This document shows, one piece after another, positions 10,939 to 21,015 of a DNA stretch of 47,119 nt. The notes beneath the pieces were generated by a model. That model made no database searches. It was given only the letters and a program-made list of their open reading frames with translations, and was not told where the DNA came from. A program made the position numbers and the translations under genes. Position 1 is the first letter of the stretch. Each line of letters opens with the position of its first letter. The stretch is taken from NCBI GenBank assembly GCA_003427395.1, contig BFEA01000012.1, forward strand, positions 4,373,207 through 4,420,325, read 5' to 3'. This DNA is from Chara braunii. Lineage: Eukaryota > Streptophyta > Charophyceae > Charales > Characeae.

Positions 10939-12487
10939 TGATTTTTCAACATAGACTCTCTGATCTGCACACGATGAAAATCAGCACGGTCAGTAGAGGA
11001 CTACTCCGGAAATATGAGCTTGGCAGCAAAATCATCCCTGGCAAAGCGTTAAGTGCCACGGTTGTTGCAGCCCTCCTGCGGGAGACAATGCTCTAAAACC
11101 AAGGGCCCCGCCCAGGTTCCACAGCAGTCACACTCCCAGCGTATCTCATATAGCGTTCATCAAAACAAAATTTGCACAACAAGCAATGGGAAACCCAGAG
11201 GCAGCAGTCAAACAGAAGCAATCACTTCAGACGCCATCGGGTGAGCAATCAAGATGATACTTCTCCCCGAAGAGGATGAGGGAAAAAATAATTTTGATGC
11301 TGACAAGGCAATCAATCGGTCAGTGAGATCACCGCAGGGGGCTGACAATACCCTGCCGACCCACCACCAATCACCTCAGCAAACCCCACACACACAACTT
11401 GAGAACAACTTGGGCATGTGTAAACGATGGCTATGAGAGGACAAGGTACATACAAAAATGGACATCCAAACTCCCATGCAATGGCATATGTATACTACTG
11501 GTAGGCTGCAAAAGAGGCAAAAGCCTAGGCAAATGGTAAAAGATGAGACCACGCCTATGTGGATAGACACCTCAATTCAATAATAAACAGGATAACATCC
11601 AAAGATACCAAGCCACACAGTCGGGTGGATCCACCATCACCTTCATTCTACCACCATTCTCCAATTTTCTTAATTGCCGTCTTTGATGCATCCACTTTCA
11701 TTCTACCACCGTTCTTCAATTTTTTTATTTTTTTATTTTTTTATTTTTTAGAAAAAACAAGCTCCATCTATTGGTGGGGAGCAGCACCTGCTGGAAACCG
11801 GGTCCAGTGTCCCATAGATACAACCATATCCTCACAAATTGGCACCAACTGGGAAATTGTCATCTTTTGAAATCTACATGCAGTGCATGTGTTTCCTTTC
11901 TTGGTGGGGAGCGCCTATTCTAATTTCCCAACTCCAATTTATGGGTCAACCCCTTCACACTTAAATCCGACACTTGGCATTTTGCTCACGTGTGTGATCA
12001 AACCGTCCAGCTGATACGGGAGTTTCCAGACTCATCCTGAGACTTCAATCCCCAAAAAATTCTGGCTGGACCCCTCTGCTACACACTGGGCTCAAATACT
12101 ACGCGCTCTGCAGGTGCAAGTTTGCCTCTAACAACGCATACCCATGCATTTCGAACAGAGCAAGGTTGCCTATAACAATGCACATACCCACGCATTTTGA
12201 ACAGAAGCCCTAAGCTGCGTAACCAAATCTAGGTAACAGTGCAGCGTAACCAAATACTTCACGGTTCGAAACACAAGACTGTGATCACACCATCACCATA
12301 CCATAACTCCCAGTGCAGTTTAACCGAATCGAGGTAACCTATGACGAGTAGGCTGTGGGAAGGACCAGAGAGACCCTGCATATCCACCTCTGATAGTTCT
12401 TATCAAAAATCATGGTGGGCACCTTCACATGGTCGTGAGCATCAGTTGAGACCTACCATCTTCTTGACTACTGTCTTCACCCAAAAA
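10939..12487. other. Gene-free stretch with short duplications
   Basis: I see no gene. It holds a direct repeat around TTCATTCTACCACC (about 11,643 and 11,698), a dispersed-repeat copy at 11,764-11,815 (GTGGGGAG then CACCTGCTGG), and a 47-bp duplication at about 12,116-12,206. Confidence 0.6.
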
Positions 12488-12554
12488 TGACACCCGGGCG
12501 TTATACGAATATAACGCCCAGCGCATTATATTTGTTTATAATGCCCAGGTGTCA
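12488..12554. mobile_element. 67-bp foldback element
   Basis: Eighteen-base inverted arms (12,488-12,505 and 12,537-12,554), based on TGACACCCGGGCGTTATA, have two mismatches. A second perfect 10-bp hairpin (GGGCGTTATA with loop CGAA) is nested at 12,496-12,519. A related ACACCCGGGCATT motif set lies at 12,920-12,983. This could be a tiny MITE; no target duplication is clear. Confidence 0.6.
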
Positions 12555-12791
12555 TATTCAGCAAAGTGGTAGCAACTTCGGTGGGGCCCGAATTTTATTT
12601 TATTTTTTCAAAAAAAATCTGCAGAAAAGAAAAAATGTTGTCAAGAACTGCAATGCAACAACCTTTTTTCTTTTCTTTTCTTTTCTTTGGCTTAGGGTAG
12701 GTTGAAAATTACTTATAAATTCGGGAAAAAAAAAGGAAACAGAAAATCAAACCAAACAAATACCCTCGGAAGCCCAAACCCCTTCCAATCC

Positions 12792-12885
12792 CTTTAAAAT
12801 CCATGTATACCACCTTTCTCCCCCTTGAAATCCCATGTATACCCCTTTCCCCCCCTCCCTTTAAAACCCATGTATACTCCATCTA
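12792..12885 (+). repeat. Three tandem copies of a unit with CATGTATAC
   Basis: CCCTTTAAAA-like, CATGTATAC and C/T-rich blocks recur three times with about 40-bp spacing. Confidence 0.6.
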
Positions 12886-13039
12886 CAAGGCACTTTACCC
12901 ATGGCACATTCAATATATATAACACCCGGGCATTCTTTTCGAATACAACACCCAGGAGTAGTATTCAAAAGGGCGTTATATTAAAAATTAGGCGAGTAAA
13001 AATAAAAATCTGATTTTTAAAGCATAAGTTGAAAAGAAA

Positions 13040-13342
13040 GCCCAGGCTTCATTTTCGGGTGCCGACATTAGTAGTCAGGGCCTCAATCACCATTGAGGCT
13101 GCGGGTCACAAAAGAGGCATGGCCTTGATTTTGCCTCGGCACTGTTTATTTGTGCATTCATTGCGTATCAGCACCGTGAATTATTTACCCCGGCCAATGA
13201 ATTAGAGCACTCGCATTTGATTCTGCCCAGAATGTACCAGGCCGTGATATTGGCCGGATTTATTGAGTGCGAATAAGTGATCGTTCACTCGGGTGCCGAC
13301 AGTAGCAGGCATGGCCTTGATCACCAAAAATGAAGCCCGGGC
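13040..13342. mobile_element. MITE-like element, about 303 bp
   Basis: GCCCAGGCTTCATTTT at 13,040-13,055 is mirrored by AAAATGAAGCCCGGGC at 13,327-13,342 with one mismatch. Inside is the block shared with 8,608-8,769, and both ends carry GGGTGCCGAC near the termini. The right end is part of a 24-bp perfect palindrome (13,327-13,350). No target duplication is obvious, so the boundaries are provisional. Confidence 0.55.
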
Positions 13343-14640
13343 TTCATTTTTGGGCAGACAGCTTGAATAGTTGTGGAAGGGGTAGAAAAATTCCTACATA
13401 CCAACCTGACGGAACGGAGTCGTCTTCCATCGTTGGCACCATTGTGACTGTGGGTCACACAAGAGCTAGCGGTCCGCACCATTGCTACTGTGGGTCACAC
13501 AAGAACTAGAGGTCGGCACCATTGCGACTGTGGGTCACACGAGCTAGCCTGGCCAGCACTTCTTCCGCCCTTAGCTATGGTCATAATTAGCACAGTGTGC
13601 GCAACTTTCAGGCCAGAGAGCTGTAGCGACCATCTACTCGTTCGCTCGCCACAGTGTGCATATGGTCTTATACAGCGGCACACTGCTGTTGAAGAGTTCT
13701 GTGCCAGCTATTTACCCCCCCCCCCCCCCCCCCTTGGAAGACCTTAGAGGACCCTCCAGCGGTGTGAACGGACAAATCTGGGACCACAGTCAGCTACATA
13801 AGCATGGCTCATTAAAAGATATCAAACGCACCCATGGAAAGGAAAGCGGACATGTGAATGACATAAAAACCACCAGTCCCTTCCAAAAAAGGCAAAAGAG
13901 AATTTGAGAGAAGAATATAGCATAGTTTTCCTCAACGAAAAAACAACGGTGTGCAGCAGGGGAGGCCGCAGGGGAGGCCGCAGGGGGGATTGGCAATGCG
14001 GGCAAGGAGAAAAGCAGGGCCCACTTTCGGAAGTGAGACCGCTGCACAGCCTACCTGACGGCCCGGGAAAGAAATACGACTCAATGATTAAGGGCATACT
14101 CACACTAGAACTTTCTGAACTCAACTCTGGAAGTAAATGGCAAATACGTCAAGTGCTAGTCTGAGTATGTCCTCAGACAAGTGAACAAAACGTAATTGTT
14201 TCGTTGGTCCAAAAATAGGGGTTAGGGCCTCAAAACATTGCCACCCAAAAAAACTCAAGGACTACTATTCCAATCGCATATCCGTGGTTCGTTGACTGGG
14301 ACTCACGAAAAACGTTGATTGATTGATTGATTGGGCCGCGTTGGTGGCTTCAACATGTTTGTTTTTTTTTTTTACATAAGTGGGTGCGCAGTGTTATCAG
14401 TGTGCAATGTGCATGTAAGCTGGACTACCTCGGTTCCCTGAAGAGGACTACCTCAGCTCCTCCTCCCGTCACGTGCATGTGTCTTCATCGTGTGCATTTC
14501 AATGGTGGGTTTCGCCCTTTATCTTTCCCCTCCCCCTTTTTTCCCCTTTGAACCTGCCTCGCACCCCCCTCCCCCATTTTTCGTCCTTTTCTTTCCCCTC
14601 CACTTCCTTTTGTTTAAGAGGGCAACGGCCTTCAGATATC
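13343..14640. other. Stretch with no gene; triplicated short repeat and poly-C
   Basis: CACCATTG-GACTGTGGGTCACAC-AAGAGCTAG segments repeat three times at 13,436-13,548. A run of about 18 C lies at 13,716-13,733. GGGGAGGCCGCA is repeated at about 13,960-13,985 and ATTG at 14,317-14,332. Nothing coding is recognised. Confidence 0.6.
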
Positions 14641-14699
14641 ATCATTGAACTGACCGGCCCCAGGTAATTCAGAATTTTTTGGCTCTGGTCAGCTGATTG

Positions 14700-14762
14700 T
14701 ATCTGGATTCGAACTTGGATCCGTATTTCAACTGTTCGTGGGTGCGCCAACTGAGCTAGGCC
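14700..14762 (-). mobile_element. tRNA-derived SINE head
   Basis: The minus strand has a perfect-looking A box TAGCTCAGTTGG (14,758-14,747) and B box GTTCGAATCC (14,714-14,705), 44 bases apart as in a tRNA. The T stem does not pair properly, so this is not a working tRNA. The whole head aligns with the plus-strand head at 40,283-40,345, which shows a dispersed SINE family. The body probably continues towards about 14,600. Confidence 0.7.
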
Positions 14763-15129
14763 CGTTACCCTCCCATTTTTGTTATCACTGTTGTTGTCGT
14801 TGTTGTCTTACTTCTTCTGTCCCTTATTCGTCATCTTATTCTACTTCTTTGACTTCCCTTGTCAAAACAATAAAAGCAAAAACAAAAACACGAAATACGA
14901 AAAAATTGTCTATCATACTCCGTGCCAACGGCTACCGAAGGGCGTCAAAAACTGGCCAAAATTGGCCAATCCACAGTAAGGGATAATAAGGGATACAGAA
15001 AAGGGATACAGAAAGTAAAAAGTATATTGGAGTCCCTGGTAGAAATAAGTCGACCAGGACAGAGGATCGGAGTCCCTTGAATAGCCATACTAAGCCAAGG
15101 GATACAGAAAAGTACAAAGGGATAGCCAA

Positions 15130-16396
15130 CTAGTGGATGTCCAACTAGCCATAGCCCGACGGTCCAAGGGACTCCGATCCTCCACCCTGGTCGACGTATT
15201 CCTACCAGCAGGCCACGGATTTTGTACTTAGGCCACGGATTTTGTACTTCCTGCTGCTACGGGTCGCCCGGTTTTAGGGGCAGGAGGAATGTCGGCTCAC
15301 GTCCACTTCTCGTATGCTGCAAACTTTGCATTCCCTTCCGCCACCGGTCGCCCGATTTTCAGGAGAGGGACTGGTGGTTTGAACGCAACGACCTGCCACC
15401 AGAATGTACAAAGCTAAGGTGCTAATGGCACACAGGTTGTAGCACCCACATGCATTCTGTTGCACAGTATCTTGTAACTCTTTCTTTCAGGATTCACGAC
15501 TGCAGGAACAACCTTTTTTTTCTTTTTTCTTTTTTTTTAACCCTTCCCCGCCCCAAGATGGCTATCTTATAGACCATCGGCTTCCCTACAACACGAGATG
15601 CTCGTGAAGAAAACGCAGCAGGCTGTCGCCAACTGTTCGCACCCCAAAAAAGAAACTACCACAAACAGTCAGATTGCCCTCGTCAGACACGGAAGCCGGC
15701 GAGATTGAGAAAAGGCCTGCCATCCCCCAAATAGTGCGAAAACACTCATGGAACCCAAGTGGCTAAGTTCTTGCCAAAAATAGAACGGAGGAAAGCGGTT
15801 TAGCAATGCACACCGGATGAATTGCCCAATCCTCAACAGCTTCCGGCCACCGCATTAGCACACGTGCTGCGGCTGGGACACACAGACTCGGAGGTCACAG
15901 CAAGGAGAAACAGACGAATCAGGGAAAGCTGCCTCGGGCATCATACAGTTACTCAACAATCGTGGTTGCTATACGGTCGCCGACGATTCTTCCCCCCTCC
16001 CACACCTCATTCCTGTCACTGTAACGGAAGGTATTGTTCCTGCAGTCGTGAATCCTGAAAGAAAGAGTTAAAAGATACTGTGCAACAGAATGCATGTGGG
16101 TGCTACAACCTGTGTGCCATTAGCACCTTAGCTTTGTACATTCTGGTGGCAGGTCGTTGCGTTGAAACCACCAGTCCCTCTCCTGAAAATCGGGCGACCG
16201 GTGGCGGAAGGGAATGCAAAGTTTGCAGCATACGAGAAGCGGACGTGAGCCAACATTCCTCCTGCCCCTAAAACCGGGCGACCAGTAGCAGCAGGAAGTA
16301 CAAAATCCGTGGCCTGCTGGTAGAAATACATCGACCAGGGCGGAGGATCCGAGCCCCTTGGAACGTTGGGCTATGGCTAGTTGGGACATCCAATAG
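15130..16396. mobile_element. Large imperfect palindrome / foldback element
   Basis: The left arm (15,130-15,511) is the reverse complement of the right arm (16,035-16,396). The left arm is 20 bp longer because of a small direct duplication at about 15,212-15,253. The spacer of about 520 bp (15,512-16,034) starts with a poly-T/C run and shows no gene. The right arm lies exactly between two perfect 23-bp direct repeats (16,012-16,034 and 16,400-16,422). Both outer flanks carry GGGATACAGAAAAG repeats. Mirror open frames in the arms are by-products of the symmetry. Confidence 0.85.
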
Positions 16397-16638
16397 TCGC
16401 CTGTCACTGTAACGGAAGGTATAATAAGGGATACAGAAAAGTAAAAAGTACATTAGCCTGCAGTATCGCCGCTGACCACCAAAGACGGCATTTGGCAATG
16501 TATGGTCCACACTCAGAGCAACTTCAGGACATCTGCTGAGAAAGGCACAACCTAGTCTCGGAATATACAGAGACCATGAACTAACAGGCATACTGGGTTT
16601 CCTTACCCACCATGGATGGACATGAGGCTAAGAACCAT

Positions 16639-16639
<1 letters not shown>

Positions 16640-16692
<53 letters not shown>
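16640..16692. repeat. (TC)n microsatellite
   Basis: A run of about 26 TC dinucleotides in intergenic DNA. Confidence 0.95.
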
Positions 16693-16695
<3 letters not shown>

Positions 16696-17080
16696 CTAAA
16701 GGACAGGTCATACACGATGTCGCGGTCAATCGAACCGATCTCCTTTAGATCTCAGATATCGCCACATTTTCCATAAAATCAGCTATGGCGGTGGTCTTTC
16801 TTCGATTTCCTCTTTCACTAAACCCCGCACAACAATATTTGGTCGGACTTCAGACAACTACTATAATTCGACCTCTTCCTTCTCACTGAAGACACCGGAA
16901 AGTGCGCCGGATGGCTCTTCTTACTGCCTCCATCCTCCAGCTTTTTCCTTCAGACTGGGACAGACACGACTCCTTTGCACGAGATTGTGCGTGCCTTTAA
17001 GAAAACTACCGGTAGTCGAGATTTCTGTGTTGCCTTTTTACAGAAACTACCTTCTTTCCCCCGCATACAACGAACGGTCA

Positions 17081-17640
17081 TTATGCCCCTGTATTTCAGG
17101 CAACTTTCAGTCCAGATACAGAAACATTGCCCCTGTATTGTTCTATTCGGGGGAGGACGGTAGTCAGTTCTCTGTGCCTTGCAACAGAAACTACCAGTGT
17201 TTGCCCTCTTAGAAAAACGAAATACACAATTCTCCGCTGTCGAGTTTTTCGCCACAAACCAGATGGATTATGCCCCTGTATTTCAGGCAACTTTCAGTCC
17301 AGATACAGAAACAATGCCCCTACATTGTCTATTCGGGGGAAGACGGTAGTCTGTTCTCTGTGCCTTACAACAGAAACTACCAGTGTTTGCCCTCTTAGGA
17401 AAACGAAATACACAATTCTCCGCGGTCGAGTTTTTCGCCACTAACCAGATGGATTATGCGCCTGTATTTCAGGCAACTTTACAGTCCAGATACAGAAACA
17501 ATGACCCTACATTGTTCTATTCGGGGGAAGACGGTAGTCAGTTCTCTGTGCCTTGCGACAGAAACTACCAGTGTTTGCCCTCTTCGAAAAACGACATACA
17601 CAATTCTCCGCGGTCGAGTTTTTCGCCACTACCGCACCCA
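17081..17640 (+). repeat. 187-bp tandem repeat, three copies
   Basis: TTATGCCCCTGTATTTCAGG or its near-copy recurs at 17,081, 17,268 and about 17,454, with shared TTCGGGGGAAGACGGTAGT and ACAGAAACTACCAGTG blocks. The period is about 187 bp. The open frames here repeat with the units and are not taken as genes. Confidence 0.85.
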
Positions 17641-17790
17641 GATGGATGGATTAATCTCTCTCTCCTTTCTCCGATGCATCTCCTCCCTTCGGAAACACAC
17701 TCCGCAGGCTTGAGCAACTATACACCTCGAGAAGATAAACAAACGACATCCACTTTGACTCTTGTGCATAAGTATATTTTCGTTCAGTGC

Positions 17791-18128
17791 AGTCGCTTCG
17801 CTCCACTACTCACCAGATGCACAAAAGACAAAAAAACACGGCGGCGTATCTTCCCACGTTCCAGCGGAAGATTCATTCTCATTTCGTACATTTGGTGAGG
17901 GGCAGTCACTTCGCTCCACTACTCACCAGATGCACAAAAGACAAAAAACGTGGCGGCGTATCTTCCCACGTTCCAGCGGAGGATTCATTCTCATTTTGTA
18001 CATTTGGTGAGGAGCAGTCACTTCGCTCCACTACTCACCAGATGCACAAAAGACAAAAAACATGGCGGCGTATCTTCCCACGTTCCATCGGAAGATTCAT
18101 TCTCATTTTGTACATTTGGTGAGGAGTG
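17791..18128 (+). repeat. 112/113-bp tandem repeat, three copies
   Basis: Units start at about 17,791, 17,904 and 18,016. Each contains CAGATGCACAAAAGAC and a TCTTCC...GGAAGA inverted pair (arms about 10 bases apart), followed by GATTCATTCTCATTTTGTA. Parts of the unit recur elsewhere in the window (25,752; 36,912; 41,815). Confidence 0.9.
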
Positions 18129-18406
18129 GAGCGCGAGCCCCAAAGACAAAACTCAAATGGAAAGGGTGACATCGTTGCTTCCCTTTCTGTCTCTCTGCCG
18201 CGTCTCCTCTCTGTTTGTTCCTTTGTCTGCTTTCCGTCCGTTTCGCTCGTGCGCCTTACTTCACGTAAAAGATCAGATTTCGAGTGTCAGTGTGTAACGT
18301 TGCATCACTGCCCTCGCGTTCGTTTCCATTGTGTGTTTCTTCATTCCTCGCCACTCAATGTGTCCTTCATTACAAATCGCGATGCTATACTGAAATCTCG
18401 ACGACA

Positions 18407-18507
18407 GTCTTCCCCCGAACATAACGCACTCTGAAAATGTATGAATACAAGCTATATTTCCGGCCAAATACAGCCAAAATAAGGTTGTGTTGTGTTCGGG
18501 GGAAGAC
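18407..18507. repeat. Hairpin with 19-bp arms carrying TTCGGGGGAAGAC
   Basis: GTCTTCCCCCGAACATAAC (18,407-18,425) pairs with GTTGTGTTCGGGGGAAGAC (18,489-18,507), one mismatch. The arm repeats the TTCGGGGGAAGAC block of the 187-bp array. TACAAATCGCGAT occurs on both sides (18,371-18,383 and 18,571-18,583). Confidence 0.65.
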
Positions 18508-19335
18508 GCTAGTTTTCTTAAAGGCACACACAATCCCGACTATTGATTTACTGTTCACGTTTCAATCGAATACAAATCGCGATACTCCTTCGCTTCCCGG
18601 TTGGCATCCACTCTTTCCTCGCAGTACTCACTGTAAGCGCCCCTCACATCTCATCCCTGTCCTCCCGCCGATTGACTATTGATTCACTGTTCATCCCTTT
18701 CCCTTCTCGTTCGATAGACTGCTTTTGATTCTCTGAATTCCTTGGTAAATTCGATGTCCACTCACCCACATGATTCACCACCGTTCAGCCACACTTCATT
18801 CACGTTCACGTTTCATTCTTCAGACGTCCATGATTTCACCCATCCCTTTCATCCATTCTATCGCTTTGATTAATTAATCGACTACATGTACAAAGCCGGG
18901 GTACGTCTAAGAGACCGATCGGAGCTGACGAACAGGCGAATCTGTTGCGGCTAAAACAAAGTGAGCAACCATAAGAAGGAGAGAGAAGAGGGAAGAGAGA
19001 GAGAGCAGCGAGAGATGAAAGATTTGATGACCACGATGGTGAGAGAGCGCGAAGGGGCCAGAGAAAGAGAGAGAGAAATGAAAGATTCGGCCACGATATT
19101 TCTACAGACGAACGAACGAACGAACGAAGGAACAATTGGCAATCCGCCCTCCTCTCACACTGGGGCTATTCTCTATATTCTATTCCCTCACAAGCAGAAA
19201 AAGGGTTATGCGGTACTGTGGAAGATATCGACCCATCAGAAAATATAACAGCCCTCTCTTCGTCTCAATCGATTTTTTCGGATCGCAACTGCAGGATCTA
19301 CCTAACCCCAGTCAATCCATTCCTAAACATCCATC

Positions 19336-19870
19336 ATTCGAGAGCCTCGTGGCGCCGATCTTCGTTTCCATGAATATGATCGGTCTCCATCATTCGAGAG
19401 CCTCGTGGCGCCGATCTACGTTCCATGAATATGATCCATCTCCATCATTCGAGAGCCTCGTGGCGCCGATCTACGTTCCATGAATNNNNNNNNNNNNNNN
19501 NNNNNNNNNNNNNNNNNNNNNNNNNNNNNNNNNNNNNNNNNNNNNNNNNNNNNNNNNNNNNNNNNNNNNNNNNNNNNNNNNNNNNNNNNNNNNNNNNNNN
19601 NNNNNNNNNNNNNNNNNNNNNNNNNNNNNNNNNNNNNNNNNNNNNNNNNNNNNNNNNNNNNNNNNNNNNNNNNNNNNNNNNNNNNNNNNNNNNNNNNNNN
19701 NNNNNNNNNNNNNNNNNNNNNNNNNNNNNNNNNNNNNNNNNNNNNNNNNNNNNNNNNNNNNNNNNNNNNNTCGTGGCGCCGATCTACGTTCCATGAATAT
19801 GATCGATCTCCAGCATTCGAGAGCCTCGTGGCGCCGATCTACGTTCCATGAATATGATCGATCTCTGCAA
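19336..19870 (+). repeat. 55-bp minisatellite spanning the assembly gap
   Basis: ATTCGAGAGCCTCGTGG recurs at 19,336, 19,392, 19,447 and 19,815 (period 55-56), on both sides of the N block. The array is almost certainly what broke the assembly. Confidence 0.9.
19486..19770. other. Assembly gap (285 N)
   Basis: A block of N inside the 55-bp minisatellite. The distance between the flanking units is not a whole number of periods, so the gap length is probably an estimate. Single Ns also occur in a poly-G run at 21,679-21,698. Confidence 0.99.
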
Positions 19871-20453
19871 AATGTTACGTTCCATCATTCACGAGCAATC
19901 TTCGTTTGGTACCTAACACTTCTGACTCGCAAAATAGAGGCGGAAGGCTCTCAGGGAATTGCGTATTCGAGGTCAACGGGCGAGGCGTGGGAAGGGAATT
20001 GCGTGTCCAAGTCTTCTTAGCATCACACATGTACGGAAAGACGGACGAACCGCACAGTAGCACCGTCGTACGTAATTATGCAGAGTACTTAAAAAAAAAA
20101 AAAAAAAAAAAGACCAGATGACTACAACGGCACTTGTACTGACGAATTGGCTGCCTACTAAACGACAAACTTTCAGAGAGTGGGAAAGAAAGGAACATAA
20201 GGAAACAGAACGAGGGGGAGCAGAGGAAGGGGGAAGAAAGAAGGGTTCATACACAGAGGTGCGAATGAAAAGAGGGAAGGGGGGGAGGGGGTGGGGGGGG
20301 CGTTGGGGGGGAGGGAAGGAGGATGTACAGAATTATAGAGAAAGAGAAGCGGAAAAGGTAGGATGCAACAAACTATTAGTGGTGCTGCGAGAAGGAGAGA
20401 GGGGATTTCCGGTAAGACAAATAAAAGCGCTGAAAAGGAGAGAGGGTACTCAC

Positions 20454-20942
20454 CTGTGGACTGCTTATTCGGATTAGCGTCCGTCTCCTCCATGTTGTAA
20501 GGGACATCACAGACCGTCGTGGCATCTGACGCGTAATTGACATCTTCAACGGGATGAGCCCTTGGTTCTGACTCCGGTTCCGATGACGAATCCGCCGTCG
20601 TGACATCGTTGCCACCACCCTTCGTCCCATTCCCCTCAGAGGCGAAGGCATCATTTTTTTCAACCACCACAACCACCTCCTGCTCCTGCTCCGCTTCCTC
20701 CTGCCTCCGTTCCAATTTCGCGTCCAGAGCTATAGCCGGAGGAGGAAGGGACACGTTCTCAACACCACAATCGCTGACCCCTTCAAGGGTCACCGTCCTC
20801 GCTGGAGACACCGCTCCTCGAGATTTGTTCTGAAGAACCGCACGACAGAGCGTCGCAGCACAACTGCTACCCTTCCTCTCCCTCCTCTTCTTCAGGACCG
20901 AAACTTTTCCGTTGACTCCATCGGAATTCACGCCGTTACTTC
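20454..20942 (-). CDS. Orphan internal exon of an unknown protein, 163 codons
   Basis: The minus strand has a T-rich tract and TTGCCAG acceptor just before 20,942 and a textbook donor (CACAG|GTGAGT) after 20,454. The 489 bp between them are open, with two bases finishing a codon at the start and one opening a codon at the end, so the exon is symmetric (phase 1-1). The peptide has a basic start (LKKRRERKG), then a Glu/Gln-rich acidic stretch (RRQEEAEQEQEVVVVVEKND), then SSSEPESEPRAHPVEDV. It looks disordered, and I do not recognise a family. Partner exons were not found, and the (CA)n and G-rich repeats on both sides suggest long repeat-filled introns. Confidence 0.45.
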
Positions 20943-20964
20943 CTGGCAAGCAAAACAATGCAAT

Positions 20965-21015
20965 TGTAAGTGAACACACACACACAGACACACACACACA
21001 CACACACACACACAG
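20965..21015. repeat. (CA)n microsatellite
   Basis: A CA run with two interruptions, just upstream (minus strand) of the orphan exon's acceptor. Confidence 0.9.

Noticed and set aside
14700-14762. Functional tRNA gene
   Set aside because: A and B boxes and spacing are right, but the T and acceptor stems do not pair; a SINE head explains it better.
15222-16407. Matching open frames in both arms of the palindrome
   Set aside because: The near-identical peptides come from the inverted-repeat symmetry; they show no domain.
17762-18122. Repeated peptides across the 112-bp array
   Set aside because: They repeat with the DNA units and change frame between copies; no sign of coding selection.
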